Origin: Asaia bogorensis
GTDB taxonomy: Bacteria > Pseudomonadota > Alphaproteobacteria > Acetobacterales > Acetobacteraceae
Assembly (NCBI GenBank): GCA_945868845.1
Contig: CAMBMS010000002.1
Span: forward strand, 214,053 to 278,052
DNA length: 64,000 nt
Direction: 5' to 3'
The notes under the pieces are model-generated. The model did no database searches. It saw only the letters and a program-made list of their open reading frames with translations, and was not told the origin of the DNA. The position numbers and the translations under genes were made by a program. Of this stretch, positions 8,413 to 23,056 are shown piece by piece (position 1 is the stretch's first letter; each line of letters opens with the position of its first letter).

Positions 8413-8418
8413 TGAAAC

Positions 8419-8937
8419 GTGGATCGTACGGAGAAGCGCGCATTCGTCGCCTCGCTCGCAACGGTTTTCGCGGAGACGTCGATGGTGGTCGTCACCCGCA
8501 ATGCGGGCCTGACGGTCGCCGAAGCGACGGATCTGCGGCGCCGGATGCGTGCGGCGGGGGCGAATATCAAAGTCGCGAAGAACCGGCTGACTCACCTCGC
8601 TTTGGATGGGACCCGGTTCGACGCCATCAAGCCGCTGCTGAAGGGACCAATTGCGCTCGCATGGGCGCACGATCCCGTTGCGGTGGCCAAGGTGGCCGTC
8701 GAGTTCGCCAAGACCAATGAGAAGCTCGTCCTGATCGGCGGTGCGCTCGGAACCCAGATGTTGGATGCGGATGGGATCAGGGCGCTCGCGGAACTGCCGA
8801 GCCTGGATGCGCTGCGCGCGAGGCTGGTGGGGATGCTGCAAACCCCCGCCACGCGGATCGTCGGTGTGCTCCAGGCCCCGGCCGGGCAGCTCGCACGGGT
8901 CTTCGGGGCCTACGCCAAGCGCGAGGAGGCGGCCTGA
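8419..8937 (+). CDS. rplJ: 50S ribosomal protein L10
   Basis: 172 residues, normal length. N-terminal rRNA/L11-binding domain with VVVTRNAGLTVAEATDLRRR and KVAKNRLTHLAL, C-terminal helix ending QLARVFGAYAKREEAA, the docking site for L7/L12 dimers. Start is GTG at 8419 (GTGGATCGTACG, MDRTEKR), with GGAG about 8 bases ahead. Probably autoregulated through the upstream leader. Followed by rplL after 80 bases. Confidence 0.96.
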   Translation: MDRTEKRAFVASLATVFAETSMVVVTRNAGLTVAEATDLRRRMRAAGANIKVAKNRLTHLALDGTRFDAIKPLLKGPIALAWAHDPVAVAKVAVEFAKTNEKLVLIGGALGTQMLDADGIRALAELPSLDALRARLVGMLQTPATRIVGVLQAPAGQLARVFGAYAKREEAA

Positions 8938-9017
8938 GTAGGCTTCGCAACCACACTTCGGGCCCGCTGCGGGCTTGAACAGAACCAACCAAGATTTAAA
9001 CTTAGGGATATATGCAT

Positions 9018-9392
9018 ATGGCAGACTTACAGAAACTGGTGGGCGACCTGTCCACCCTTACCGTCCTCGAAGCCGCCGAGCTGTCGAAACTGCTAGAGGA
9101 AAAATGGGGCGTCTCCGCCGCCGCGCCGGTCGCCGTTGCCGCCGCCGCGCCGGCCGCCGCCGCCGCCCCGGTGGAGGAACAGACCGAGTTCACCGTCATC
9201 CTGGCCAAGGCCGGGGAGAAGAAAATTAATGTTATTAAGGAAGTGCGCGCCATCACCGGTCTCGGGCTGAAGGAAGCCAAGGACTTGGTGGAAGCCGCAC
9301 CGAAAACCGTGAAGGAAGGCGTGAACAAGGACGAAGCCGCCAAGATCAAGAAGGTCTTGGAAGACAACGGCGCCGAAGTAACCGTTCAGTAA
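9018..9392 (+). CDS. rplL: 50S ribosomal protein L7/L12
   Basis: 124 residues: N-terminal dimerisation helices ([20 protein letters not shown]), an alanine/proline-rich flexible hinge near residues 38-55, and the C-terminal factor-binding domain ([20 protein letters not shown], then [12 protein letters not shown]). It forms the mobile stalk that recruits translational GTPases. An ATG also exists six bases upstream (9012), but 9018 gives the conserved MADL start and a better distance from the AGGG at 9004. Confidence 0.97.
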   Translation: MADLQKLVGDLSTLTVLEAAELSKLLEEKWGVSAAAPVAVAAAAPAAAAAPVEEQTEFTVILAKAGEKKINVIKEVRAITGLGLKEAKDLVEAAPKTVKEGVNKDEAAKIKKVLEDNGAEVTVQ

Positions 9393-9576
9393 CGGGTCAC
9401 CACGGGCTGGCTTGGCTTGTGCCATCGCCTATTGGATGTCACAGAGGAATGAAAGGGACCGGGCGGGAATCGAGCGATTTCCGTCCGCGTTTCCGCTTTG
9501 ATGATGGGCTAACCCTGGCGTCCTGGGGAAGACATAGAGCGCAAGCGTGCAGGAAATTGACAGGAAGCAGGGCAGC

Positions 9577-12500
9577 ATGAACGCATTTTCGGGCTCGTTC
9601 ACGGGACGCAAGCGCATCCGCAAAAGCTTCGGACGGATTCCGGTAGGGGCACCGATGCCCAATCTGATCGACGTGCAGCGCTCCAGCTATGAGTTCTTCC
9701 TGCAAATGAATGTCCGCCCGGACAACCGCACCAATACCGGCCTGCAGGAAGTATTCAAATCAGTCTTTCCGATCGATGATTTCGCGGGCCGTGGCCGGTT
9801 GGAATTTGTCCATTACGAACTTGAAGACCCGAAATACGATGTCGAGGAATGCATCGCCCGTGGCATGACCTACGCCGCGCCGCTGAGGGTGATCCTGCGC
9901 CTCATCGTCTGGGACGTAGATGAAGATACCGGCGCGCGCTCCATCCGCGACATCAAGGAACAACCGGTCTATATGGGCGACATGCCCCTGATGACGGATA
10001 ACGGCACCTTCATCATCAATGGCACCGAGCGCGTTATCGTCAGCCAGATGCACCGCTCCCCTGGAGTGTTCTTCGATCACGACAAAGGCAAGACGCATTC
10101 GTCGGGAAAGTATCTGTTCGCCGCCCGCGTGATCCCCTATCGCGGCTCCTGGCTCGATTTCGAATTCGATTCGAAGGACATCCTCTATGTCCGCATCGAC
10201 CGTAAGCGCAAGCTGCCGGTCACCACCCTGATCTATGCTCTGGAAAGCGCTGCCACCGAAAAGCTGCGCGCTGACCGTGAATCCAAGGGCGAGCTGGTGG
10301 AAGCCGGCGAGATTAAGGGTATGGACGATGAGGAGATTTTGAATTTCTTCTACGGCAAGGTCGTTTTCACCCATACAAGCAAAGGCTGGGCGCGGCCCTT
10401 CGATCCGGAAGCCTTCCGCAACATGAAGCTGCTGGAGCCGCTGATCGACGCCGCGACCGGCGAAGTGGTGGCGGACGTCGATACCAAGCTCACCGCGCGC
10501 AATATGCGCAAGATCGCGGAAACGACGAAGGAAGTGCTGGTCGGCCGCGCCGACGTGCTAGGCCGCTTTGTCGCCGAGGATCTGGTCAATCTGGAAACCG
10601 GAGAGATTTTCGCCGAAGCCGGGGAGGAACTGGCCGAAGCCCGCCTTGCCGCGCTCGAGGAAGCCGGCATTACCGCCCTGCCCACCCTGGCGGTGGACCA
10701 GAATGTCGGGCCGTGGATTCGCAATACACTGACGGTCGATAAAAACAACAATCGAGACGATGCGCTGATCGACATTTATCGCGTCATGCGCCCCGGCGAA
10801 CCCCCGACCCCCGAAACGGCGGAAAACCTATTCCGGGGCCTGTTCTTCGATGCCGATCGCTACGATCTCTCCGCCGTCGGCCGCGTGAAGATGAATATGC
10901 GCCTCGGCCTGACCGATGTGGCGGACACCATCCGCATCCTGCGCAAGGAAGACGTCCTGCGTACGGTGAAAACGCTTGTCGACCTGAAGGATGGCCGTGG
11001 CTCCATCGACGACATCGACAATCTCGGCAATCGCCGAGTGCGTTCGGTGGGCGAGCTGATGGAGAACCAGTACCGCGTCGGCCTGCTACGCATGGAACGC
11101 GCCATCCGCGAACGTATGGGCAGCGTCGATATCGATACCGTGATGCCGCATGATCTCATTAACGCCAAACCGGCGGCGGCAGCGGTGCGGGAATTTTTTG
11201 GCTCCTCGCAGCTCTCCCAGTTCATGGATCAAACCAATCCGCTGTCTGAGGTCACGCATAAGCGCCGCCTCTCTGCGCTTGGCCCGGGCGGCTTGACCCG
11301 CGAACGCGCCGGTTTCGAGGTGCGTGACGTCCACCCGACGCATTACGGCCGCATCTGTCCGATCGAGACACCGGAAGGTCCGAATATCGGCCTGATCAAC
11401 TCGCTCGCCACCTACGCCAAGGTGAACAAGTACGGCTTCATTGAGACCCCTTACCGATTGGTGGTCGATGGTAAGGTGCAGGACGGCTGGAAATATCTCT
11501 CCGCTATGGAGGAAGAAAAACTCGTCGTTGCGCAGGCTGATGCCAAACAGGATGCGAACGGAAAATTCACCTCCGATCTCATCTCCGTACGCCGCCAGGG
11601 TGATTTCCGGCTGGTGAAGCCGGAAGAAGTCACCGCCATCGACGTCTCGCCGAAGCAGTTGGTCTCCGTCGCCGCCGCGCTCATACCGTTCCTAGAAAAC
11701 GACGACGCCAACCGCGCGCTGATGGGCTCCAACATGCAGCGCCAGGCGGTGCCGCTGATCCGTGCCGATGCGCCGCTTGTGGGCACTGGCATGGAACTGG
11801 CAGTGGCGCGCGATTCGGGCGCCACCATTATCGCACGCCGTGCTGGTGTGGTCGATCAGATCGATGGCGCGCGCATCGTCGTGCGTGCCACCAATGATGA
11901 CGGCACGACCGAGGGCGTCGATATCTATCGCCTCCGCAAATACATGCGATCCAATCAATCGACATGTATCAACCAGCGCCCGCTGGTGCGTGTGGGCGAT
12001 CGTGTGGTCGATGGCGACATCATCGCCGATGGCCCGTCGACGGAACTCGGCGAACTGGCGCTGGGCCGCAACGTCCTCGTCGCCTTCATGCCGTGGAATG
12101 GCTATAACTTTGAGGATTCTATCCTCATCTCCGAACGCATCGCCCGCGACGACGTGTTCACCTCGATCCATATTGAGGAATTCGAGGTGATGGCGCGCGA
12201 CACCAAGCTGGGCCAGGAAGAAATCACCCGCGACATTCCGAACGTGGGCGAGGAAGCGCTGAAGAACCTGGACGAAGCCGGCATCGTCTATATCGGCGCC
12301 GACGTAAATCCCGGCGACATCCTGGTGGGCAAGGTTACGCCAAAAGGCGAAAGCCCGATGACGCCGGAAGAAAAATTGTTGCGGGCTATCTTCGGCGAAA
12401 AAGCGTCCGATGTGCGCGATACATCCCTAAAACTGCCGCCCGGCGTTACCGGCACTATCGTGGATGTGCGCGTGTTCAGCCGTCGCGGCGTTGACAAGGA

Positions 12501-13752
12501 CGAGCGCGCCATGGCCATCGAACGCGCGGAGATCGAGGCGCTGGCGAAGGACCGAGACGACGAACGCGCCATCCAGGAACGCAGCTTCCTCAACCGCTTG
12601 CGTGAAAAACTGATCGGCGCCAAGGCTGCCGGCGGCTTCAAGGGCATCCGCGGCGGTCAGCAGATCACCGACGAAGTGCTGGCCGAGCATCCGCGCGGCG
12701 CCTGGCGCCATATCGGCGTGCAGGACGATACGGTGATGGCCGAAATCGAGATCTTGAAGCGCGAATTCGACGCCGCTGTTGGTCGCCTGCAAGCGCGCTT
12801 CGATTCGAAAGCCGACAAGTTGCAACGCGGCGACGAACTACCCCCCGGCGTGATGAAGATGGTAAAAGTCTTCATTGCCGTGAAGCGCAAGCTGCAGCCC
12901 GGCGACAAGATGGCCGGTCGTCATGGCAACAAGGGCGTCGTCTCCCGCGTTGTGCCGGTCGAAGACATGCCGTTTCTGGAGGATGGCACCTCGGTGGACC
13001 TCGTACTCAATCCGCTCGGCGTGCCGAGCCGGATGAATGTGGGGCAAATTCTGGAAACCCATCTCGGCTGGGCGTGCGCCACGCTGGGAAAGCAGGTCGG
13101 CGATCTCGTCGATGAATATCAGCGCACCGGCAATGCAAGACAGAAATTACTGGATCGCCTTCGTGTCATCTATGGCGACGAAATATACGCCCAGCAGATC
13201 GCCACGCTCGACACACCGCAACTGATCGAGCTGTGCGAAAACTTAAAAAAAGGCATCCCCATTGCTACCCCAGTGTTCGACGGTGCGCGTATGGCAGATA
13301 TCGAAGACATGCTGACTGAGGCCGGTCTTAACACCTCTGGCCAGGTTGTGCTCACCGATGGCCTCACCGGAGAGCCGTTCGAGCGCCAGGTGACGGTCGG
13401 CTATATCTACATGCTGAAGCTGCATCATCTGGTGGACGACAAGATCCACGCTCGCTCCATCGGCCCGTACAGCCTTGTCACCCAGCAGCCCTTGGGCGGT
13501 AAGGCGCAGTTTGGCGGCCAGCGCTTCGGAGAAATGGAAGTCTGGGCTCTGGAGGCCTATGGCGCCGCCTATACCTTGCAGGAAATGCTGACGGTGAAGT
13601 CGGATGATGTGTCCGGCCGCACCAAGGTCTATGAAGCCATCGTGCGCGAGCAGGACAGTTTCGAGGCAGGCATTCCCGAAAGCTTCAACGTGTTGGTCAA
13701 GGAACTGAAATCCCTCGGCCTGAATGTCGATCTTGGCGGGGCGCCTACTTAA
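9577..13752 (+). CDS. rpoB: DNA-directed RNA polymerase subunit beta
   Basis: 1391 residues, typical for alphaproteobacteria. The rifampicin-binding region reads [20 protein letters not shown] followed by [12 protein letters not shown], matching the sensitive form at positions known for resistance changes; the T after DQ is common in this class. Later conserved blocks include the switch/active-centre segment [24 protein letters not shown], and the C-terminal [18 protein letters not shown] clamp anchor. Start set at ATG 9577 ([20 protein letters not shown]); a GTG at 9547 would add 10 residues. Separated from rplL by 184 bases and from rpoC by 68. Confidence 0.98.
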   Translation: MNAFSGSFTGRKRIRKSFGRIPVGAPMPNLIDVQRSSYEFFLQMNVRPDNRTNTGLQEVFKSVFPIDDFAGRGRLEFVHYELEDPKYDVEECIARGMTYAAPLRVILRLIVWDVDEDTGARSIRDIKEQPVYMGDMPLMTDNGTFIINGTERVIVSQMHRSPGVFFDHDKGKTHSSGKYLFAARVIPYRGSWLDFEFDSKDILYVRIDRKRKLPVTTLIYALESAATEKLRADRESKGELVEAGEIKGMDDEEILNFFYGKVVFTHTSKGWARPFDPEAFRNMKLLEPLIDAATGEVVADVDTKLTARNMRKIAETTKEVLVGRADVLGRFVAEDLVNLETGEIFAEAGEELAEARLAALEEAGITALPTLAVDQNVGPWIRNTLTVDKNNNRDDALIDIYRVMRPGEPPTPETAENLFRGLFFDADRYDLSAVGRVKMNMRLGLTDVADTIRILRKEDVLRTVKTLVDLKDGRGSIDDIDNLGNRRVRSVGELMENQYRVGLLRMERAIRERMGSVDIDTVMPHDLINAKPAAAAVREFFGSSQLSQFMDQTNPLSEVTHKRRLSALGPGGLTRERAGFEVRDVHPTHYGRICPIETPEGPNIGLINSLATYAKVNKYGFIETPYRLVVDGKVQDGWKYLSAMEEEKLVVAQADAKQDANGKFTSDLISVRRQGDFRLVKPEEVTAIDVSPKQLVSVAAALIPFLENDDANRALMGSNMQRQAVPLIRADAPLVGTGMELAVARDSGATIIARRAGVVDQIDGARIVVRATNDDGTTEGVDIYRLRKYMRSNQSTCINQRPLVRVGDRVVDGDIIADGPSTELGELALGRNVLVAFMPWNGYNFEDSILISERIARDDVFTSIHIEEFEVMARDTKLGQEEITRDIPNVGEEALKNLDEAGIVYIGADVNPGDILVGKVTPKGESPMTPEEKLLRAIFGEKASDVRDTSLKLPPGVTGTIVDVRVFSRRGVDKDERAMAIERAEIEALAKDRDDERAIQERSFLNRLREKLIGAKAAGGFKGIRGGQQITDEVLAEHPRGAWRHIGVQDDTVMAEIEILKREFDAAVGRLQARFDSKADKLQRGDELPPGVMKMVKVFIAVKRKLQPGDKMAGRHGNKGVVSRVVPVEDMPFLEDGTSVDLVLNPLGVPSRMNVGQILETHLGWACATLGKQVGDLVDEYQRTGNARQKLLDRLRVIYGDEIYAQQIATLDTPQLIELCENLKKGIPIATPVFDGARMADIEDMLTEAGLNTSGQVVLTDGLTGEPFERQVTVGYIYMLKLHHLVDDKIHARSIGPYSLVTQQPLGGKAQFGGQRFGEMEVWALEAYGAAYTLQEMLTVKSDDVSGRTKVYEAIVREQDSFEAGIPESFNVLVKELKSLGLNVDLGGAPT

Positions 13753-13820
13753 GCCTCGCCTGCTAAACTCGTATTCGTGTTCACTGGCGGCAAGACCTGC
13801 TGCCTATCTGAGGTGAAGAT

Positions 13821-17984
<4,164 letters not shown>

Positions 17985-18211
17985 GATCGGCGTGTTGGGG
18001 TAAGCTAGAAAGGCCAGGGGCGTTACCTCCTGTACCCCTGCTAAAGTGGGATGATTTTAGGATGGATCGGTTGGGGGTTTTCCAATTGGTTTATTTTTGA
18101 TCCAGCGTAATGGCTGGGGAGATGGCTTGTATGGAAGGACAAACCCCACTTTATTAATCTTTGCGAGCGGTTGGTTGCGGCGGCCTGTCATGCCGCCGTT
18201 CTACGGCGTAA

Positions 18212-18361
18212 TTTGGCGTGGCGGTGAGCACGGCGATCAACTGGTTGCGGCGGTTGCATGATACCTTAGGCATCGCTCCGGGAGAGATCGGCGGGCACAA
18301 GCCGAAGTCGATTTTGGGCGCGCACCGCGCTTGGCTGCTGGAGCGGTGCGCACTCGCTTAG
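18212..18361 (+). mobile_element. IS630-family transposase remnant (N-terminal part)
   Basis: A 49-codon open stretch reads FGVAVSTAINWLRRLHDT, then GIAPGEIGGHKPKSILG and AHRAWLLERC before a TAG at 18359-18361. This is the helix-turn-helix and linker of IS630-type transposases. The frame is closed just upstream by a TAA, and nothing of the DDE domain follows, so only a fragment remains. The rest of 17985-18399 has no gene; CAGGGG/CCCCTG can pair at about 18016-18041 just after rpoC but lacks a T tract, so I do not call a terminator. Confidence 0.7.
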
Positions 18362-18399
18362 CACCCCCAAGAAACTGAATAGAAGAAACCGCATCACGC

Positions 18400-19491
18400 T
18401 TACCGGCGTTCGGGAAACAATGATAGCAATCCGGACGTACTGGCCGCGCATGACCCGCGTTCTGTAATCAATCCCGTCACCAACCGCGCCGGCGTCACGT
18501 CGAACGCCGGATTGGCCCCCGCGCTGCCCGTCGCAGCCACCCGCATCGTCGCCACGCTGCCATCGCTTAACAATCCGGTGATGCTGGTCACTTCCGCTTC
18601 GGCGCGTTCCTCGATAGGAATTTCGGCCAGCCCATCCGCCACTGACCAATCGATGGTGGATGACGGCAACGCCACCCAGAACGGCACGCCATTATCGCGC
18701 GCCGCCAATGCTTTCAGATAAGTGCCGATCTTGTTTGCCACATCGCCATCGCGCGTTACCCGATCGGTACCGACGATACAGAAATCCACCTTCCCATGCT
18801 GCATAAGATGCCCGCCTGCATTATCGGCAATCACCGTATGCGCCACGCCATGCTTGCCCAGCTCGAACGCGGTCAGGGCCGCCCCCTGATTGCGCGGCCG
18901 CGTCTCATCGACCCAGACATGCACCGGAATGCCCGCGTCATGCGCCATATAGATTGGCGCCAGCGCTGTTCCCCAATCCACCGTCGCCAGCCAGCCCGCA
19001 TTGCAATGCGTCAGAATATTGATCGTTGTTCCCGCCCTGGCCCGCGCGATCTCCTCGATCAGTTGCAATCCATGCCGCCCGATCGCGGCATTCATCGTCG
19101 CATCCTCATCGGCGATCCGTTCCGCCTCCGCATAGGCGGCCACCACGCGCGCGCTTACGGCTGTGTTGCGCAGCACCGCCAGCATCCGTTCCATCGCCCA
19201 ATGCAGATTGATTGCCGTGGGCCGTGTTTCTCTCAGCATCGCCGCGTCACGTTCCATCGCCACGCTGGACGTATCGGCGCGCAATGCCAGGCACAACCCG
19301 TAGGCCGCGACCGCCCCGATCAACGGTGCGCCACGCGTCTGCATGGAACGGATCGCATGCGCTACGGCACCCACATCCGTCAGCTTCAGGATGTCCAGAG
19401 CCCAGGGCAATTTGGTCTGATCCAGGATGCGAACGGAGAACCCGTCGCTATCTACCCAGACACTGCGATAGGTGACGCCATCGATCTTCAC
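18400..19491 (-). CDS. mtnA: S-methyl-5-thioribose-1-phosphate isomerase
   Basis: 363 residues from a GTG at 19491. Converts methylthioribose-1-phosphate to methylthioribulose-1-phosphate in methionine salvage, in the cytoplasm. Conserved features: RGAPLIGAVAAYG at 53-65, catalytic cysteine C163 in THCNAGWLA, catalytic aspartate D243 in GTDRVTRDGDVANKIGTY. The GTG overlaps the stop of the preceding gene (GTGA), implying translational coupling; a GTG at 19524 would give a 374-residue form with MRAAPENGFAS in front. No other methionine-salvage gene is adjacent. Confidence 0.93.
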   Translation of the reverse strand: MKIDGVTYRSVWVDSDGFSVRILDQTKLPWALDILKLTDVGAVAHAIRSMQTRGAPLIGAVAAYGLCLALRADTSSVAMERDAAMLRETRPTAINLHWAMERMLAVLRNTAVSARVVAAYAEAERIADEDATMNAAIGRHGLQLIEEIARARAGTTINILTHCNAGWLATVDWGTALAPIYMAHDAGIPVHVWVDETRPRNQGAALTAFELGKHGVAHTVIADNAGGHLMQHGKVDFCIVGTDRVTRDGDVANKIGTYLKALAARDNGVPFWVALPSSTIDWSVADGLAEIPIEERAEAEVTSITGLLSDGSVATMRVAATGSAGANPAFDVTPARLVTGLITERGSCAASTSGLLSLFPERR

Positions 19492-19994
19492 TGATGCGAA
19501 TCCATTTTCCGGTGCAGCACGCACAGTAAAGTAAATAACCGCCGCGCGGTTTCAAAATCTACGTCGATCTTCCCTGTCAGCCGCTCTCTCAGCAGCGCCG
19601 CGCCATCATTGTGCAACCCGCGCCGCCCTATATCGATCGCCTGAATTTTTTCCGCCCGGCCCTCCTGCACCGCCATCATATGGCTGTCGACGAGGAGTGC
19701 ATAATCCTTCATCAACCGCCGCAATGGCCCCAGCGCTAGGACCACCGCAACCAGCGGCGCGTTATCCTCGGCGCGGATATCAAAGACCAGCCGCCCCTGC
19801 TGAACAGAAAGATGCAGCACGAAAGGTCCGGCCCCCGCGCCGCTCGATGCCAGGGGAGAAAAATGATTTTCATCTTCCAGATCGGCCACCGCCTGCGCGC
19901 GCTCGGTCTCCAGCACCGGGGAGAGGCGGGTCAGGGCCTCTCCCTCCAGTACCACGCGCGCCAACCAGCCGGGCTCAATCGTCGTCACGGCCAT
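19488..19994 (-). CDS. UPF0262 family protein
   Basis: 168 residues. Conserved blocks of this alphaproteobacterial family are visible: ETERAQAVADLEDENHF near the N-terminus, GPFVLHLSVQQGRLVFDIR, LRRLMKDYALLVDSH, and KIQAIDIGRRGLHNDGA, with a C-terminal helix. No enzyme motif or membrane segment; function is unknown. It overlaps the DUF983 gene upstream by 20 bases and mtnA downstream by 4, so the three form one operon. Confidence 0.85.
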   Translation of the reverse strand: MAVTTIEPGWLARVVLEGEALTRLSPVLETERAQAVADLEDENHFSPLASSGAGAGPFVLHLSVQQGRLVFDIRAEDNAPLVAVVLALGPLRRLMKDYALLVDSHMMAVQEGRAEKIQAIDIGRRGLHNDGAALLRERLTGKIDVDFETARRLFTLLCVLHRKMDSHQ

Positions 19995-20352
19995 CGCGGG
20001 GTTCGTGCTGGACCATGCCGAGCGTCACCATGGCCCCCACCGTCGCACTCGTTACCGGGTGTAGCGGCGCCAGGGTCAGAATCAAGCTCAGCGGTAGAAA
20101 AATCAGCGACATCGCCAGGATCGATAGCGTGGAATGTTGCTCCACCATCAGCAGCAGCGGCACCACGATATGGCCGATAATGAAGATGGTGAAATAAGGT
20201 GGTGCATCATCCGCGCACTTCGAGCCCCGCGGAGCGCCACATCCCGCGCATTCACACACCACCCGTAAATAACCCTGGAACAACTTGGTCTGGCCGCAAG
20301 ACGGGCACTGGCGCAGTAATTTCCGCTTCAACGCCAACCCCGGTGGCGGCAT
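19975..20352 (-). CDS. DUF983 family zinc-ribbon membrane protein
   Basis: 125 residues. A four-cysteine zinc-ribbon-like N-terminus (CPSCGQTKLFQG, then CAGCGAP) is followed by two hydrophobic segments (about 53-70, FTIFIIGHIVVPLLLM, and 77-112) predicted to span the membrane. This arrangement is that of DUF983 proteins, found across alphaproteobacteria, often near cytochrome oxidase or uncharacterised operons; function unknown. First gene of the minus-strand operon with UPF0262 and mtnA, and divergent from the racemase gene at 20496. Confidence 0.85.
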   Translation of the reverse strand: MPPPGLALKRKLLRQCPSCGQTKLFQGYLRVVCECAGCGAPRGSKCADDAPPYFTIFIIGHIVVPLLLMVEQHSTLSILAMSLIFLPLSLILTLAPLHPVTSATVGAMVTLGMVQHEPRDGRDDD

Positions 20353-20432
20353 TGGCAGAGTACCTCCACCCGTTCACGTTTGGGGCGCCATTGCACGGGC
20401 GGGATCGTTGCATCCTTCAGGTTCAGCCATCG

Positions 20433-20448
20433 CCACTATACATAGTGG
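20433..20448. promoter_or_regulatory. 16-bp perfect palindrome, candidate operator
   Basis: CCACTATACATAGTGG is a perfect inverted repeat located 47 bases before the racemase ATG, in the 143-base divergent gap to the DUF983 gene. Size and placement fit a dimeric repressor site, but no regulator gene is adjacent. Confidence 0.4.
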
Positions 20449-20495
20449 TGTATTTGGTGCGCTGCAATATCCCGCAATTCCTCTAGACTGGCTAC

Positions 20496-21155
20496 ATGGC
20501 CCGTATTCTCGTTATCAACCCGAATTCCTCGATAGCTTGCTCGGACGGCATCGACGCGGCCATTTCTCCGTTTCGCACCCAGGCCGGCCTAAGCATTGAC
20601 GTCGTCACCACCCCCGACGGCCCATCCGCTATTTACTCCTGGCGCGACTGGCATGCCGCCGTAGAACCCGTCTGCCGCCGTATCGAGACCGACCCGGCCG
20701 ATATATATGTCATTGCCTGCGCTTCCGACCCCGGTATCGAGGCTGCCCGTGCGACCACCGACGCGCCTGTGCTCGGCGTCTTTCGCTGCGCTGTTGCCGC
20801 CGCTATCGCCCGCGCTGACCGATTCGGCATCATCGCCATTGTGGAGGCGTCGAAGGACCGCCATTTGGCAGCGCTGCGTGCCATCGGCCTCGAATCCCGT
20901 CTTGCCTCCGAAATCGCCCTCAATGTCAGCATGGATACCCTGCTGGACCCCGTCGCCACGCGAGCCCGCCTGATTGACGCCGCCATCGCCTGCCGCGCGG
21001 CCGGGGCGGGAATGGTCGTCCTCGGCTGTACCGGCATGGCGCATCACCGCGCTGCCATCGAGATCGCCGCCCGTATTCCCGTGATCGAGCCCTGCCGGGC
21101 CGCCATGGCGCAGGCGGTCGGCATCCTCGACCCGTCGTTCTATCATCCCGGTTGA
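20496..21155 (+). CDS. Aspartate/glutamate/hydantoin racemase family protein
   Basis: 219 residues. N-terminus MARILVINPNSS is the hallmark of the Asp/Glu/hydantoin racemase superfamily; the two catalytic cysteines are C75 (IACASDPG) and C178 (LGCTGMAHH). Cytoplasmic, cofactor-independent epimerases; closest in style to hydantoin or allantoin racemases, but the substrate cannot be fixed. It stands alone on its strand, ends 40 bases before tRNA-Asp, and has a palindromic candidate operator upstream. Confidence 0.85.
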   Translation: MARILVINPNSSIACSDGIDAAISPFRTQAGLSIDVVTTPDGPSAIYSWRDWHAAVEPVCRRIETDPADIYVIACASDPGIEAARATTDAPVLGVFRCAVAAAIARADRFGIIAIVEASKDRHLAALRAIGLESRLASEIALNVSMDTLLDPVATRARLIDAAIACRAAGAGMVVLGCTGMAHHRAAIEIAARIPVIEPCRAAMAQAVGILDPSFYHPG

Positions 21156-21195
21156 CGCCGCTTCGGCAGCGTCCTAAACGCTGGCCCCTGCCGCT

Positions 21196-21272
21196 GCGGG
21201 TGTAGCTCAGTTGGTTAGAGCGTCGGCCTGTCACGCCGAAGGTCGCGGGTTCGAGCCCCGTCACTCGCGCCA
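21196..21272 (+). tRNA. tRNA-Asp (GUC)
   Basis: 77 bases. Acceptor stem GCGGGTG pairs with CACTCGC (one G-U), D-arm GTAGCTCAGTTGGTTAGAG, anticodon arm CGGCCTGTCACGCCG with GTC in the loop, T-arm CGGGTTCGAGCCCCG, discriminator G and encoded CCA. Confidence 0.97.
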
Positions 21273-21306
21273 GCCGCGGCAGAAATTTTTCCCGAAGATG
21301 TGATTG

Positions 21307-21325
21307 CCGGAGGCGGCTCCTCCGG
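21307..21325 (+). terminator. Hairpin downstream of tRNA-Asp
   Basis: CCGGAGG, loop CGGCT, CCTCCGG: a perfect 7-bp stem 34 bases after the tRNA. No T tract follows, so termination is only possible. The rest of 21326-21524 up to nuoA has a T6 run at about 21485 but no gene. Confidence 0.35.
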
Positions 21326-21524
21326 AAGCGTCAATCGCCCTCTCAACCCCCTAAAGTATTTTTGCTATTTTTGAGGTAATCCGTCCGCCCGGGGCCCTAT
21401 GGCGGTGCGCGGCGTATGGCGTTATGGTCCGGCCGCGTTTGGGTTGGACTCCGCGCGCCCGTCGCTTTGGACGGCGTGGCGGGTTTTTTCGTGCCTGCCT
21501 GGACGAGATGGAGTGGCACAGGTA

Positions 21525-21878
21525 ATGACGGAATATCTGCCTATCCTGGTCTTTATGGTCATCGCCGGCGGCATCGCCGTCGCCATGATCGGCGGCTCCC
21601 TTCTCGCCGCGTGGCAAAAACCCTATGATGAAAAACTTTCCCCCTATGAATGCGGGTTCGAACCGTTCGACGATGCCCGCCGCCGCTTCGATGTGCGATT
21701 CTACCTGGTCGCCATCCTGTTCATAATTTTTGACCTCGAAGTAGCCTTCCTGTTCCCCTGGGCGGTGGCGCTGGGCGATATCGGCTGGTTCGGCTTCTGG
21801 TCGATGATTGTCTTCCTCGGTGTGCTGACGGTCGGGTTTGTTTATGAGTGGTGCAAGGGCGCCCTGGATTGGGAATGA
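21525..21878 (+). CDS. nuoA: NADH-quinone oxidoreductase subunit A
   Basis: 117 residues with three membrane helices: [20 protein letters not shown], the middle helix [20 protein letters not shown], and a C-terminal one ending [12 protein letters not shown]. The conserved loop [16 protein letters not shown] sits between helices 1 and 2. Start ATG at 21525 gives the typical N-terminus; GGAG lies about 12 bases upstream. First gene of the 14-gene complex I operon, which couples NADH oxidation to proton pumping. Confidence 0.96.
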   Translation: MTEYLPILVFMVIAGGIAVAMIGGSLLAAWQKPYDEKLSPYECGFEPFDDARRRFDVRFYLVAILFIIFDLEVAFLFPWAVALGDIGWFGFWSMIVFLGVLTVGFVYEWCKGALDWE

Positions 21879-21897
21879 GCCAATTGGGAATGATCGG

Positions 21898-22425
21898 ATG
21901 AACCAGATTTTTTCACCCGGCGCCGATCAGGACGCCGTTATCAAGGGCATCACCGGCGAAATCACCGACAAGGGCTTCGTCGTCGCCAATCTGGACAAAT
22001 TGGTAAACTGGGCTCGTACCGGTTCGCTTTGGCCGATGACCTTTGGGCTCGCCTGCTGCGCGGTGGAAATGATTCATGCCTACATGCCGCGATACGACCT
22101 CGATCGCTTCGGCATTATCCCGCGCGCCTCACCGCGGCAGTCCGACGTGATGATTGTCGCCGGTACTCTCACCAACAAAATGGCTCCCGCGCTGCGGAAA
22201 GTTTACGATCAGATGCCGGAGCCGCGCTGGGTGATCTCGATGGGCAGCTGCGCCAATGGCGGTGGCTATTACCATTATTCTTATTCCGTCGTGCGCGGCT
22301 GCGATCGGGTGGTTCCGGTGGATATCTACGTCCCCGGTTGCCCACCCACCGCCGAGGCACTGGTCTACGGTATCATGCAATTGCAGAAGAAAATCCGACG
22401 TACCGGAACCATCTTACGTGGCTGA
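21898..22425 (+). CDS. nuoB: NADH-quinone oxidoreductase subunit B
   Basis: 175 residues. Holds the terminal [4Fe-4S] cluster N2: tandem C53/C54 (GLACCAVEM), C118 ([11 protein letters not shown]) and C148 ([10 protein letters not shown]). Peripheral-arm subunit that passes electrons to quinone together with NuoD. The ATG at 21898 (MNQIFSPG) is chosen; upstream in-frame sequence belongs to nuoA. Its last 8 bases overlap nuoC. Confidence 0.97.
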   Translation: MNQIFSPGADQDAVIKGITGEITDKGFVVANLDKLVNWARTGSLWPMTFGLACCAVEMIHAYMPRYDLDRFGIIPRASPRQSDVMIVAGTLTNKMAPALRKVYDQMPEPRWVISMGSCANGGGYYHYSYSVVRGCDRVVPVDIYVPGCPPTAEALVYGIMQLQKKIRRTGTILRG

Positions 22426-23056
22426 AGAAATTCCTACCGACACACCGGCCGAACCTGCGCCGGAAACCGCGGTCGAGGCGTTGGCCCGTGCGGCAGGCAC
22501 GCTCCCCGGCGTCATCGGCACGCGCATCGAAAAGGGCGAGATCGTCATCGGCGCGATTCGCGATTCGCTGTTCCCGCTCATGACCACCCTGCGCGACGAT
22601 ATGCGCTTCGCCTGCGAGCAGGTGATGGATATTTGCGGCGTCGACTGGCCCGAACGCGCTGAGCGTTTCGATGTCGTCTACAATCTCCTGTCCGTTTCCC
22701 TGAACCATCGCCTGCGTGTGGTGGTCACTACCGATGAAGTACGGCCGGTTCCCTCCGTTCACCAGATCTGGCCTGTCGCCACATGGTGGGAAAGGGAGGC
22801 CTGGGATCTTTTCGGCATCATCTTCTCCGGCCAGCCTGATCTGCGCCGCATCCTTACCGATTACGGGTTTGAGGGACATCCGCTGCGCAAGGATTTTCCG
22901 CTCACCGGCTATGTCGAGGTTCGCTATGATGAGGATCGCAAATCGGTCGTCTATGAACCCGTCAAGCTCACGCAGGATTTTCGTAACTTCGATTTCGTCT
23001 CCCCCTGGGAAGGCATGACCACCTTGCCTGGTGATGAGAAGGTGAAACGGTCATGA
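22418..23056 (+). CDS. nuoC: NADH-quinone oxidoreductase subunit C
   Basis: 212 residues, the 30-kDa subunit. Key block [20 protein letters not shown], then [20 protein letters not shown]. Start is GTG at 22418, inside the end of nuoB (GTGGCTGAAG, MAEEIPTD), consistent with translational coupling. It ends 4 bases inside nuoD. NuoC and NuoD are separate genes here, unlike the fused NuoCD of enterobacteria. Confidence 0.94.
   Translation: MAEEIPTDTPAEPAPETAVEALARAAGTLPGVIGTRIEKGEIVIGAIRDSLFPLMTTLRDDMRFACEQVMDICGVDWPERAERFDVVYNLLSVSLNHRLRVVVTTDEVRPVPSVHQIWPVATWWEREAWDLFGIIFSGQPDLRRILTDYGFEGHPLRKDFPLTGYVEVRYDEDRKSVVYEPVKLTQDFRNFDFVSPWEGMTTLPGDEKVKRS

Noticed and set aside
9120..9175. GCC-repeat stretch in rplL as a possible repeat element
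   Set aside because: It encodes the normal alanine-rich hinge of L7/L12.
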